A DNA stretch of 46,064 nucleotides from JAATGI01 sp050729815. Its GTDB lineage: Bacteria > Pseudomonadota > Alphaproteobacteria > ATCC43930 > CGMCC-115725. The stretch spans positions 1-46,064 of the forward strand of contig JBOHLV010000026.1 of NCBI GenBank assembly GCA_050729815.1, written 5' to 3'. Below the pieces are notes generated by a model. The model had not been told where the DNA came from, ran no database searches, and worked only from the letters and a program-made list of their open reading frames with translations. This document shows, one piece after another, positions 34,567-43,035 of the stretch; position 1 is the stretch's first letter; every line of letters begins with the position of its first letter. Made by a program: the position numbers and the translations under genes.

Positions 34567-36768
34567 ATGCCCCAAAGTGGCAGCAAGCAATTCGACGATA
34601 TCGCGGCGATCATCAAGGGCGATCATCCGAACCCGTTCGGCTATCTCGGGCTACAGCGCGACGGCGACGACATGGTGGTGCGCGCCTTCCTGCCGGACGC
34701 GCGCAGCGCCAGCCTGGTCGAGACGCTGGCCCCGAACCCCATGCCGCTCGAACGCGTCAACGAAGCCGGCCTCTTCATTGGAAGAGTGGCGAAGAAACGC
34801 CGCTTCGCCTATCGGCTGCGTGTCGACTGGAACGGCCACGAGATCGAGTTCGAAGATCCCTATCGCTTCCCGCCCTGGCTCGGCGAGCTCGATTTGCACC
34901 TGTTCGCGGAAGGCTCACATCAGAGCGCCTATGAAAAGCTCGGCGCGCATGTGGCGACGATCGAGGACGTGGCGGGCGTGGCATTTACCGTTTGGGCGCC
35001 GAACGCGCGGCGCGTCAGCGTCGTCGGCGATTTCAATAATTGGGATGGGCGCCGCCACCCGATGCGGCTTCACCCCGGCGCCGGCATTTGGGAAATCTTC
35101 ATTCCGGGGTTGAGTGAGGGCGAGCGCTACAAATACGAGATCAAGGGGCCGGACGGCGCGCCGCTGCCGCTCAAGGCCGATCCGTTCGCCTTTGCCGCGG
35201 AACACCCGCCGTTGACCGCCTCGATCGTCGCGGCCCCAGGCGATGATCCCTGGCAGGACGGTGCCTGGCTCGATATGCGCGAGCGCCGCATTGCGCGCGA
35301 CGCGCCGGTTTCGATCTATGAGGCGCATTTGGGCTCGTGGCGCCGTAAGCCCGAGGAGGGCAATCGCTATCTTTCCTATCGCGAACTCGCGGACGAGCTC
35401 GTCCCCTATGTGAAGGATATGGGCTTCAGCCATATCGAGCTCTTGCCGATCACCGAATATCCGTTCGACGGCTCCTGGGGTTATCAGCCGACCGGCCTTT
35501 TCGCGCCGACCAGTCGCTTTGGCAGTCCCGCGGATTTCCGCGCGCTGGTCGAGGCGGCGCATGGCGCCGGCATCGGCCTCATCCTCGATTGGGTGCCGGC
35601 TCATTTCCCGAACGATCCCCACGGCCTCGCACAATTCGACGGCACCCATCTTTATGACCATGCCGATCCGCGCCAGGGATTCCATAAGGACTGGAACACC
35701 CTCATCTATAATTACGGCCGGCGGGAGGTAGCCAATTTCCTCCTGGCAAGCGGGCTCTTCTGGCTCGACCGCTATCACGCCGACGGCTTGCGCGTCGATG
35801 CCGTCGCTTCGATGCTCTATCTCGATTACAGCCGCGAGCCCGGCGAGTGGGTTCCGAACAAGTTCGGCGGGCGTGAGAATCTCGACGCCGTCCAATTCCT
35901 GCGCGGCCTCAACGAGATCGGCTATGGCCACCATCCCGGTATCACCACGGTGGCCGAGGAATCCACCGCCTGGCCGATGGTGTCGCGCCCGGTCTATCTC
36001 GGCGGGCTCGGCTTCGGCTACAAATGGAACATGGGCTGGATGCACGATACGCTCGAGTACATCAGCCGCGATCCGATTCATCGCACCCATCATCATCATG
36101 AGCTGACCTTCGGGCTGCTTTACGCCTTCAGCGAAAACTTCGTCCTCCCCTTGAGCCATGATGAAGTGGTGCATGGCAAACGCTCGCTCTTGGGCAAGAT
36201 GCCGGGCGATCCTTGGCAGCGCTTTGCCAATCTGCGGCTCTATTTCACGTTCATGTTCGGCCATCCGGGAAAGAAACTGCTGTTCATGGGCGGCGAGTTC
36301 GCGCAGGAGCGGGAATGGGACCATGACACCAGCCTCGACTGGCATCTCATCGGCGATCCGATGCATGCCGGCGTGCAGCGCCTCGTCCGTGACTTGAACC
36401 GGCTCTATCGTGACGTCCCGGCGCTCCATCGCCGCGATTGCGAGAGCGACGGCTTCGCCTGGATCGATGCCAACGATGCCGGCAACAGCGTCCTATCCTT
36501 CCTGCGCTTTGGCGAACCGGGTGATCCGCCGGCCGTGATCCTGTGCAATTTCACCCCGGTGCCGCGCCAGGGCTATCGCATCGGCGTGCCCGAAGCTGGT
36601 TTTTATCGCGAGCTTTTGAATTCCGACGCCGCAACCTATGGCGGCGGCAATATGGGGAACGGCGGCGGCATCGAAGCCGAGCCGACGCCGTGGCATGGCC
36701 GCCCGTTCTCGATCAATGTCACGTTGCCGCCGCTCGCCGGCCTGATCCTCGTCCACGCCGGCCGCTGA
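34567..36768 (+). CDS. glgB: 1,4-alpha-glucan branching enzyme GlgB
   Basis: 733 residues from the ATG at 34567, set four bases after a near-perfect GGAGGTGA (34558-34565); a start at 34507 would lie in the previous gene. Two N-terminal CBM48-type parts are present (HPNPFGYLGLQ, then FTVWAPNARRVSVVGDFNNW near 140-159). The barrel has EYPFDGSWGYQPTG, nucleophile D411 in GLRVDAVASMLYLDYSR and acid E464 in TTVAEESTAWP; the gap of 53 equals E. coli GlgB. C-terminal LSHDEVVHGKRSLL follows. It makes the alpha-1,6 branches of glycogen. It sits 11 bases after treS-mak and 8 bases before glgX. Confidence 0.96.
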   Translation: MPQSGSKQFDDIAAIIKGDHPNPFGYLGLQRDGDDMVVRAFLPDARSASLVETLAPNPMPLERVNEAGLFIGRVAKKRRFAYRLRVDWNGHEIEFEDPYRFPPWLGELDLHLFAEGSHQSAYEKLGAHVATIEDVAGVAFTVWAPNARRVSVVGDFNNWDGRRHPMRLHPGAGIWEIFIPGLSEGERYKYEIKGPDGAPLPLKADPFAFAAEHPPLTASIVAAPGDDPWQDGAWLDMRERRIARDAPVSIYEAHLGSWRRKPEEGNRYLSYRELADELVPYVKDMGFSHIELLPITEYPFDGSWGYQPTGLFAPTSRFGSPADFRALVEAAHGAGIGLILDWVPAHFPNDPHGLAQFDGTHLYDHADPRQGFHKDWNTLIYNYGRREVANFLLASGLFWLDRYHADGLRVDAVASMLYLDYSREPGEWVPNKFGGRENLDAVQFLRGLNEIGYGHHPGITTVAEESTAWPMVSRPVYLGGLGFGYKWNMGWMHDTLEYISRDPIHRTHHHHELTFGLLYAFSENFVLPLSHDEVVHGKRSLLGKMPGDPWQRFANLRLYFTFMFGHPGKKLLFMGGEFAQEREWDHDTSLDWHLIGDPMHAGVQRLVRDLNRLYRDVPALHRRDCESDGFAWIDANDAGNSVLSFLRFGEPGDPPAVILCNFTPVPRQGYRIGVPEAGFYRELLNSDAATYGGGNMGNGGGIEAEPTPWHGRPFSINVTLPPLAGLILVHAGR

Positions 36769-36776
36769 ACCCGCGC

Positions 36777-38900
36777 ATGGCAGGCAACCATGCCCGGGTC
36801 GAGGCCGGCGCGCCCTATCCGCTCGGCGCCACCTGGGACGGCAAGGGTGTCAATTTCGCGCTGTTCTCGGCGCATGCCGAGCAAGTGCAATTGTGCCTCT
36901 TCGATCGCGGCGGGCGGCGCGAGATCGATCGCGTCGATCTGCCCGAATACACCCACCAGATCTGGCATGGCTATCTGCCGGATGTACGGCCGGGCCAGCT
37001 CTATGGCTACCGCGTCAACGGCCCCTATGAGCCGCGGGCGGGGCACCGCTTCAATGCCAACAAGCTGCTGATCGATCCCTATGCGAAGGCGCTGCATGGC
37101 CGCGTCGTCTGGACCGACGCGCATCTCGGCTATCGCGTCGGCACGCGCCAGGCGGATCTGACCTTCGATCGGCGCGACAATGCCCGCGGCGTGCCAAAGG
37201 GGATCGTGGTCGATCCGGCTTTCACTTGGGGCGACGACCGACGCCCTGACATTCCCTGGAGCCAATCGGTCATTTACGAACTTCATGTCCGCGGCTTCAC
37301 CATGCAGCGGGAAGAGATTCCGCTGGCGCAGCGCGGCAGCTTCGCCGCGCTCGGCCATCCCGCCACGGTCGATCATCTGCGCCGTCTCGGCATCACCGCG
37401 ATCGAGCTGCTTCCGGTCCACGCCTTCATCGACGATCGCGCCCTCATCGAACGCAATCTCGTCAATTACTGGGGCTACAACCCGATCGGTTTCTTCGCCC
37501 TGATGCCGCGCTATCTCGGCAACGGCCATATCGGCGAGTTCAAGTCGATGGTGCGCACGCTGCATGAAGCGGGGATCGAGGTGATCCTCGATGTCGTCTA
37601 CAATCACACCGCCGAGGGCAACCAGCTCGGCCCCACCTTTTCCTTTCGCGGCATCGACAATCGTTCCTATTACCGCCTCGTCCCGGGGGACGAGCGCTAT
37701 TACGAGGATTTCACCGGCTGCGGCAATGCGTTGCGCCTTCATCATCCGCGCGTCTTGCAACTCGTCGCGGATTCGCTGCGCTATTGGGTCGAGGAGATGC
37801 ACGTCGACGGCTTCCGCTTCGATCTCGCCACCACCCTCGCGCGCGAACGGGATGGCGCGTTCGATCCCAATGCCGGGTTCCTCGACGCACTGCGCCAGGA
37901 TCCGGCGCTGTCACGGGTGAAGCTGATCGCGGAGCCGTGGGATGTCGGGCCGGGCGGCTATCAGCTCGGCGCGTTTCCGCCCGACTGGGCCGAATGGAAC
38001 GATAAATTCCGCAGCACCGTGCGCCGATTCTGGAAGGGCGAAGGCGGCCTCATCGGCGATCTTGCGGCGCGCATTACCGGCTCGCAGGACATTTTCGACC
38101 ATGCCGGACGGCGGCCATGGTCCAGCGTCAATTTCATCACCGCCCATGATGGCTTCACCCTGGCCGATCTCGTCTGTTACCAATCGAAACACAACGAAGC
38201 CAATGGCGAAGACAATCGCGACGGCAACGATTCCAACAACAGCTCCAATGGCGGGATCGAGGGACCGACCGACGATCCCGGCGTGCGCGCGCTCCGCGCC
38301 CGCCAGCAACGCAACTTCCTCGCGACGCTGTTGTTATCGCAAGGCGTGCCGATGCTGCTTGCCGGCGATGAGATGGGCAACCGCCAGGAGGGCAACAACA
38401 ACGCCTATTGCCAGGACAATTCGATCGGCTGGACGGATTGGCATGCGCTTGAAACGCCGGAAGGACGCGATCTCCTCGCCTTCGTGCGCGGCCTTGTCAC
38501 GTTGCGCCGCGACCATCCGGCGATACGCCGGGATAATTTTCTCTCCGGCAGGAACATCGGTGATGGGCCGCTGAAAGACATCGCCTGGTTGGTGCCGGAC
38601 GGTCGTGAGGCCAACGAGGCCGATTGGAAGTTTCCCGAAGCGCGAAGCCTTTGTTTCCTCATCGCCGATGGGGAAGGGTCGCAAGCGGACGATCCGCTCC
38701 TTATCTTCCTCAACGCGCATTTCGAGGCGACGGTCTATCGCCTGCCGACGGTAGACGGAATCGCCGGGTGGCAGCGACTTCTCGATACCGCCAACCCCGC
38801 GATGGAGGCAGATGCGGCCACGATCGCCGCCGATGCCGAGATCGAAATCACGCCCCGCACGGTGGTCGTGCTGCGCGGCCGCCGCGATCGCGGGCATTGA
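36777..38900 (+). CDS. glgX: Glycogen debranching enzyme GlgX
   Basis: 707 residues from the ATG at 36777 (MAGNHARVEAGAPYPLGATWDG); codons before it overlap glgB and are noise. CBM48 region GVNFALFSAHAEQVQLCLFD near 24-43, LLPVHAFIDD with NYWGYNPIGFF near 235, DVVYNHTAEGNQLGPT, nucleophile D349 in GFRFDLATTLARE, acid E386 in LIAEPWDVG, and FITAHDGFTLADLV match GlgX/TreX. It cleaves alpha-1,6 branches left on shortened outer chains, giving linear maltodextrins that suit TreY. Its position in the glgE operon supports a role in both building and recycling glucan. Confidence 0.96.
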   Translation: MAGNHARVEAGAPYPLGATWDGKGVNFALFSAHAEQVQLCLFDRGGRREIDRVDLPEYTHQIWHGYLPDVRPGQLYGYRVNGPYEPRAGHRFNANKLLIDPYAKALHGRVVWTDAHLGYRVGTRQADLTFDRRDNARGVPKGIVVDPAFTWGDDRRPDIPWSQSVIYELHVRGFTMQREEIPLAQRGSFAALGHPATVDHLRRLGITAIELLPVHAFIDDRALIERNLVNYWGYNPIGFFALMPRYLGNGHIGEFKSMVRTLHEAGIEVILDVVYNHTAEGNQLGPTFSFRGIDNRSYYRLVPGDERYYEDFTGCGNALRLHHPRVLQLVADSLRYWVEEMHVDGFRFDLATTLARERDGAFDPNAGFLDALRQDPALSRVKLIAEPWDVGPGGYQLGAFPPDWAEWNDKFRSTVRRFWKGEGGLIGDLAARITGSQDIFDHAGRRPWSSVNFITAHDGFTLADLVCYQSKHNEANGEDNRDGNDSNNSSNGGIEGPTDDPGVRALRARQQRNFLATLLLSQGVPMLLAGDEMGNRQEGNNNAYCQDNSIGWTDWHALETPEGRDLLAFVRGLVTLRRDHPAIRRDNFLSGRNIGDGPLKDIAWLVPDGREANEADWKFPEARSLCFLIADGEGSQADDPLLIFLNAHFEATVYRLPTVDGIAGWQRLLDTANPAMEADAATIAADAEIEITPRTVVVLRGRRDRGH

Positions 38901-38908
38901 GGATCAGG

Positions 38909-39118
38909 ATGACGAAGCCCGGCAACATTGAAGAACGCGACGTGAAAGGAGCGGCCCGGCCCTGTCCGATCTGCGGCAAGCCGGCGGGCGAGCGCTATCG
39001 GCCGTTCTGCTCGGCACGCTGCCAAACGATCGACCTTGCGCGCTGGATCGGCGGCAATTACCGCATCCCGTCGATGGAAGATGACGATCCGCCGGACCCA
39101 GAGGACGCGCCGGGCTAA
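38909..39118 (+). CDS. yacG: DNA gyrase inhibitor YacG
   Basis: 69 residues from the ATG at 38909, after AGGATCAGG. The zinc motif CPICGKPAGERYRPFCSARC near 20-39 gives C-x2-C and C-x3-C, followed by QTIDLARWIGGNYRIP, the standard YacG ending, and an acidic tail. YacG binds the GyrB subunit and blocks DNA binding by gyrase. It follows glgX by eight bases, so it is likely read from the same transcript, although the functional link is not obvious. Its TAA shares bases with the TAG of the opposite gene (CTAA at 39115-39118). Confidence 0.92.
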   Translation: MTKPGNIEERDVKGAARPCPICGKPAGERYRPFCSARCQTIDLARWIGGNYRIPSMEDDDPPDPEDAPG

Positions 39119-39912
39119 ACCACCCAGCCGGCCCCTTCGGTTGCGGCGAGCGGATCGTCATGGCGCCAACGATTGGCGACGACGCGACGGCCTGTGACGC
39201 CATCCGCCGCCACCGAGGCGAGCCACAAAAGCGGCGCCACCACGATCGCGGGATCGAGCAACGAGGCCCGCGCCGCGATGGGAAAACCGTCCGGAATCAT
39301 GCCGGTGGCGGTGGCGCCGCCGGGAAGCAGCGCGTTGACGGTGACGCCGGTGCCGGCAAGGTCGTCTGCCCAAATCGCGGTCTCCGATTCGAGCGCGGCC
39401 TTCGACGGCCCATAGGGCGAAAAGCCACGGCGGCGCATCGTCGAATGGTTCATGGAAATATTGACGATGCGCCCCCACCCCGCGGCCAGCAGATGCGGCA
39501 CCGCCGCCCGCGCCATCAGAAACGGCCCGTTGACATTGGTATCGATGACGAGGCGCCAGGTCGTCGGCGCGACCTCCCAAAACCGGGTCGGCTCGGTCAT
39601 GAAATCGGCGCTCACATATTTCATGCCGCGGCCGGCATTGTTGACGAGGATGTCGAGCCGGCCGAAATGATGGAGCGCCGCCGCGACCACCCGCTCGGCG
39701 TCCGTCGCCTGCGTGACATCGGCACGGAGCGGCAGGATGCGATCTTCACCCGTAACCGCCCGGCTTGCGGCCACGACCGCGTCGACCTCCGCCGGTTCGC
39801 GCGCCGCCGTCGCGACGACATGAACCCCGGCTTCGGCAAGGCCCATGGCCATCGCCCGGCCGAGGCCCCGGCCGGCGCCGGTGACGATTGCCACCCGGTC
39901 GGCCACGCTCAC
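39115..39912 (-). CDS. Short-chain dehydrogenase/reductase (SDR)
   Basis: 265 residues from the GTG at 39912, whose bases overlap the TGA of the monooxygenase gene (GTGA). The classical SDR plan is complete: TGAGRGLGRAMA near 11-22, ILVNNAGRG near 87-95, the serine in IVNISMNHSTM near 145-155, and the YGPSK catalytic Tyr-Lys near 163-167. PGGATATGMIPDG near 190 is the substrate loop. It is an NAD(P)-dependent oxidoreductase of unknown substrate. It is the last of three coupled minus-strand genes (pepN, monooxygenase, SDR). Confidence 0.9.
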   Translation of the reverse strand: MSVADRVAIVTGAGRGLGRAMAMGLAEAGVHVVATAAREPAEVDAVVAASRAVTGEDRILPLRADVTQATDAERVVAAALHHFGRLDILVNNAGRGMKYVSADFMTEPTRFWEVAPTTWRLVIDTNVNGPFLMARAAVPHLLAAGWGRIVNISMNHSTMRRRGFSPYGPSKAALESETAIWADDLAGTGVTVNALLPGGATATGMIPDGFPIAARASLLDPAIVVAPLLWLASVAADGVTGRRVVANRWRHDDPLAATEGAGWVV

Positions 39913-40232
39913 TCTTGCCCCGATTTCACGACCTGGCGCACCTCGAACCCCTCGAACTCGGGATGAGAGAGGGTCAAGGAGCGGCCTTCGCCGGCGTCGC
40001 GATGGGCCGCACGAAATGCTTCGGAGCGGGTCCAAGCCTCGAAATCGGGGTAGGACCGCCACAGCGTGTGCGAGGCGTAGAGCACGTGATCTTCGCGCTC
40101 GGGGCCTTTTAAAAGATGAAATTCGATGAAGCCCGGCACGTCGCCGAGATGTGTTTCGCGTTCGAGCCAGCGCGCCTCGAACGCGCGCTCTTCGCCCTGA
40201 CGCACCTTGAACCGGTTCATGGCGATGAACAT
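39909..40232 (-). CDS. ABM-fold protein with an IsdG-like heme-monooxygenase triad
   Basis: 107 residues. The start MFIAMNRFKVRQGEE and the pattern GFIEFHLLKG, YASHTLWRSYPDFEAW, SEAFRAAH are those of the antibiotic-biosynthesis-monooxygenase fold. The residues N6, W67 and H77 fall almost exactly at the triad positions of IsdG and IsdI (Asn, Trp, His), which open heme to release iron. This makes heme degradation a fair hypothesis, but many ABM proteins have other roles. AAGGA overlapping the pepN end can serve as its ribosome binding site; the gene begins five bases after pepN stops. Confidence 0.75.
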   Translation of the reverse strand: MFIAMNRFKVRQGEERAFEARWLERETHLGDVPGFIEFHLLKGPEREDHVLYASHTLWRSYPDFEAWTRSEAFRAAHRDAGEGRSLTLSHPEFEGFEVRQVVKSGQE

Positions 40233-40237
40233 GGCGG

Positions 40238-42844
40238 CTATTCCTTTGCGAGCGCCCGGTTGACGAGTTCACTGACATTCTTCGAGAGGCTCGCGCTTGC
40301 GGCGATGCGGGCGAGTTGTTCGCGCATCAAGGCGCCGAGCGCGGGGGCGTAGCGCGCCCAATCCGCCAGCGGCTGAACCAGCCTCGCCGCGGTCATGGGG
40401 TTGAATAGATCGACGGCGAGAACCTGATCCGCAAGGAAGCGATAGCCGGCGCCACTCGGATCGTGGAACCGGGCGGGGTTGGCACTGGCGAAGGTCTGCA
40501 CCAGCGCGCGCAGGCGATTGGGGTTCCGGGCATCGAACGCCGGATGGGCGGTCAGTCGTATGACGCGTTGCAGCGCATCCGGGGCCGGATCGCGTGCCTG
40601 AAGCGCAAACCATTTGTCGATGACCAGCGGCTCGCCCTGCCAGCGCTCAAAGAATTCGGCGAGCGCCGATTGGTAGTCCGCGCCACCGAGCAGCATCAGG
40701 GCGCCGAGTCCAGCCATCGCATCGGTCATGTTGGCGGCCGTGGCAAAGTGGTTGCGCGCCAGCGCGCGATTGGGCCCGGCCGGATCCGCGACCAAGAGAT
40801 CGAGCGCGGCATTGCGCAAGGCGCGACGTCCCGCCGCATCGGCATCCGCCGAATAGGCGCCGGGCGCGTGAGGCGTGCCGTGAAGACGTTGAAGAGCCTC
40901 CGCCAGCTTTGCGGCCATGCGTTGCCGCAACGCGTCGCGGGCTTGGTGGATCGCGGTCGGATCGGCGCCCTGCCAGGCAAGCGCCAGGTCGGATTCCGAC
41001 GGCGGGGTAAGCAGCAGCGCCTTGAAGGCCGGATCGGCCGATTGATCGCCGAGGGCGCGGCCCATCGCCTCGGCAAAGCGCGTCTCGCCGGCCTCGTCCG
41101 GCGCGCCCTGCGCCCGGGCGAGAATGAGGTTTCGGGCCAAAATCTGGCCGGCTTCCCAGCGGTTGAAAAGATCAGAATCCGCGGAAAGAAGTACATAAGC
41201 ATCGCCGGCGGGCGCATCGGTGACGAGATTGACGGGGGCCGAAAAGCCGCGTAGCGCCGACAGCACCGGCCGGCGCCCCACCCCGTCGAGGCGCAGATGT
41301 CGTTCAGGACCGTCAAGCACGATCATTTCACTCTCGCGCTGCGCGCGCCCATCCTCATCGAGGAGGCCCAACGCCACCGGGATCGGCAGCGCCCGCTTCG
41401 CCGCCTGGCCCGGCGTCGGTGCCGTCTTTTGCGTCAGCGTCAGATCGAGCGTCCGGGCGGCGGAGTCATAGCGCGTCGCGATTTCGAGGCGCGGCGTCCC
41501 CGCCTGCTCATACCAGCCGAAGAATTCGTGAAGATCGCGTCCCGTCGCGTCGGCGAAGCATTGAATAAAGGCCTCGACCGTGGTCGCGTGCCCGTCCCAG
41601 CGTTCGAAATAAAGATCCATGCCGGCGCGGAAACCGGGGGCGCCAAGCAGGGTGCGGAGCATCCGAATGATTTCGGCGCCTTTCTCATAGACGGTCGCGG
41701 TATAGAAATTGTCGATCTTCTGATAGCGCGACGGCCGCACCGGATGGGCAAGCGGCCCCGCATCCTCGGCGAATTGCCGCGCGCGGAGCGCCCTCACCTC
41801 CTTGATGCGCTGCACCGCCTCACCGCGCTGATCGGCGGAAAAGGCGCGGTCGCGGAACACCGTCAACCCTTCCTTGAGGCAGAGCTGGAACCAGTCGCGA
41901 CAGGTGATCCGGTCGCCGGTCCAGTTGTGGAAATATTCATGCGCGACGACACCCTCGATCCGTTCGTAATCGGCATCGGTCGCGGTCGCCGGATCCGCCA
42001 GCAGCACCGACGAATTGAAGATGTTGAGACCCTTGTTCTCCATGGCGCCGAAATTGAAGTCGCGCACCGCGACGATCATGAAGAGATCGAGATCATATTC
42101 GCGGCCGAAGGCGGTTTCGTCCCAGCGCATGGCGCGCTTCAAACTGTCCATGGCATAAAGCGCGCGCGGCGCCATGCCGGGATCGACGAGGATGCGCAAG
42201 GTCACTTCGCGGCCGCTCATGGTGACGAAGCGGTCCTCGATGACGTCGAGTTCGCCGGCAACCAGCGCAAAGAGATAGCACGGCTTCGGAAACGGGTCGC
42301 GCCATGCCGCGAAATGCCGTCCGTCGGGGAGATCGCCGCCGGCAACGCGGTTGCCGTTCGAGAGCAGATGCCGAAATTCGCGCGGCGCCGCGATGCGCAC
42401 GCTGTAACGGGCAAGGACGTCCGGTCGGTCGGCGAACCAGGTGATGCGGCGAAAGCCTTCGGCTTCGCATTGGGTGCAGAATCGTCCGCCCGACATATAA
42501 AGCCCGCTCAGCACGGTATTGGCGGCAGGATCGATCTCGACCTCGCTCTCGAGGGTGAAGGCATCCGGCACCTCGGGAATGGTGAGCCATTCCGCATCGA
42601 TGGTATAACGCGCCGCATCGAGCGTGCGGTCATCGATCATCAATGAGACCGGCTTCAGCCGCTCGCCATTGAGGCGGAGCGGTTCCGCATGATTGCCGTT
42701 GCGGCGCAGCGTCAGCTTCGCCTTCACCTTCGTTGCGTGCGGGTCGAGGTCGAAATCGAGATCGACCGTGTCGATCAGGAAAGCGGGCGGGCGATAATCC
42801 TCAAGCCGGATCGGCTGTGGCGTTTCGGTGTTCATGGTGGACAT
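40238..42844 (-). CDS. pepN: Aminopeptidase N (M1 family) PepN
   Basis: 868 residues from the ATG at 42844; the next ATG is three codons on (MNTETPQ). The PepN order is complete: PPAFLIDTVDLDFDL near 18-32, CEAEGFRRITWFADRPDV, the substrate motif GAMENKGLNIFN near 262-273, and the zinc motif HEYFHNWTGDRITCRDWFQL near 298-317 with the second Glu in LKEGLTVFRD. A long alpha-helical C-terminal domain follows. It removes N-terminal amino acids from peptides in the cytoplasm. No signal peptide is present. It is the first gene of a minus-strand trio and diverges from the ABC importer with about 190 bases between. Confidence 0.95.
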   Translation of the reverse strand: MSTMNTETPQPIRLEDYRPPAFLIDTVDLDFDLDPHATKVKAKLTLRRNGNHAEPLRLNGERLKPVSLMIDDRTLDAARYTIDAEWLTIPEVPDAFTLESEVEIDPAANTVLSGLYMSGGRFCTQCEAEGFRRITWFADRPDVLARYSVRIAAPREFRHLLSNGNRVAGGDLPDGRHFAAWRDPFPKPCYLFALVAGELDVIEDRFVTMSGREVTLRILVDPGMAPRALYAMDSLKRAMRWDETAFGREYDLDLFMIVAVRDFNFGAMENKGLNIFNSSVLLADPATATDADYERIEGVVAHEYFHNWTGDRITCRDWFQLCLKEGLTVFRDRAFSADQRGEAVQRIKEVRALRARQFAEDAGPLAHPVRPSRYQKIDNFYTATVYEKGAEIIRMLRTLLGAPGFRAGMDLYFERWDGHATTVEAFIQCFADATGRDLHEFFGWYEQAGTPRLEIATRYDSAARTLDLTLTQKTAPTPGQAAKRALPIPVALGLLDEDGRAQRESEMIVLDGPERHLRLDGVGRRPVLSALRGFSAPVNLVTDAPAGDAYVLLSADSDLFNRWEAGQILARNLILARAQGAPDEAGETRFAEAMGRALGDQSADPAFKALLLTPPSESDLALAWQGADPTAIHQARDALRQRMAAKLAEALQRLHGTPHAPGAYSADADAAGRRALRNAALDLLVADPAGPNRALARNHFATAANMTDAMAGLGALMLLGGADYQSALAEFFERWQGEPLVIDKWFALQARDPAPDALQRVIRLTAHPAFDARNPNRLRALVQTFASANPARFHDPSGAGYRFLADQVLAVDLFNPMTAARLVQPLADWARYAPALGALMREQLARIAASASLSKNVSELVNRALAKE

Positions 42845-43035
42845 GATCGGACAGGACGGCCAAGCCGTCCATTCGTTTTCGCAGTGACGCAGGGGGGCAC
42901 GACCGGGTGATTGCCATTGACAAAGACGTTCCACCGGACCTAAGCGCAACCCCTTGCAGAAGAGTCGGCCGACGCCCATAAACAGGCGATTTCCGGCAGA
43001 AGTCGGCCACAAGGATTAAGAACGAGGAGGGCGGG

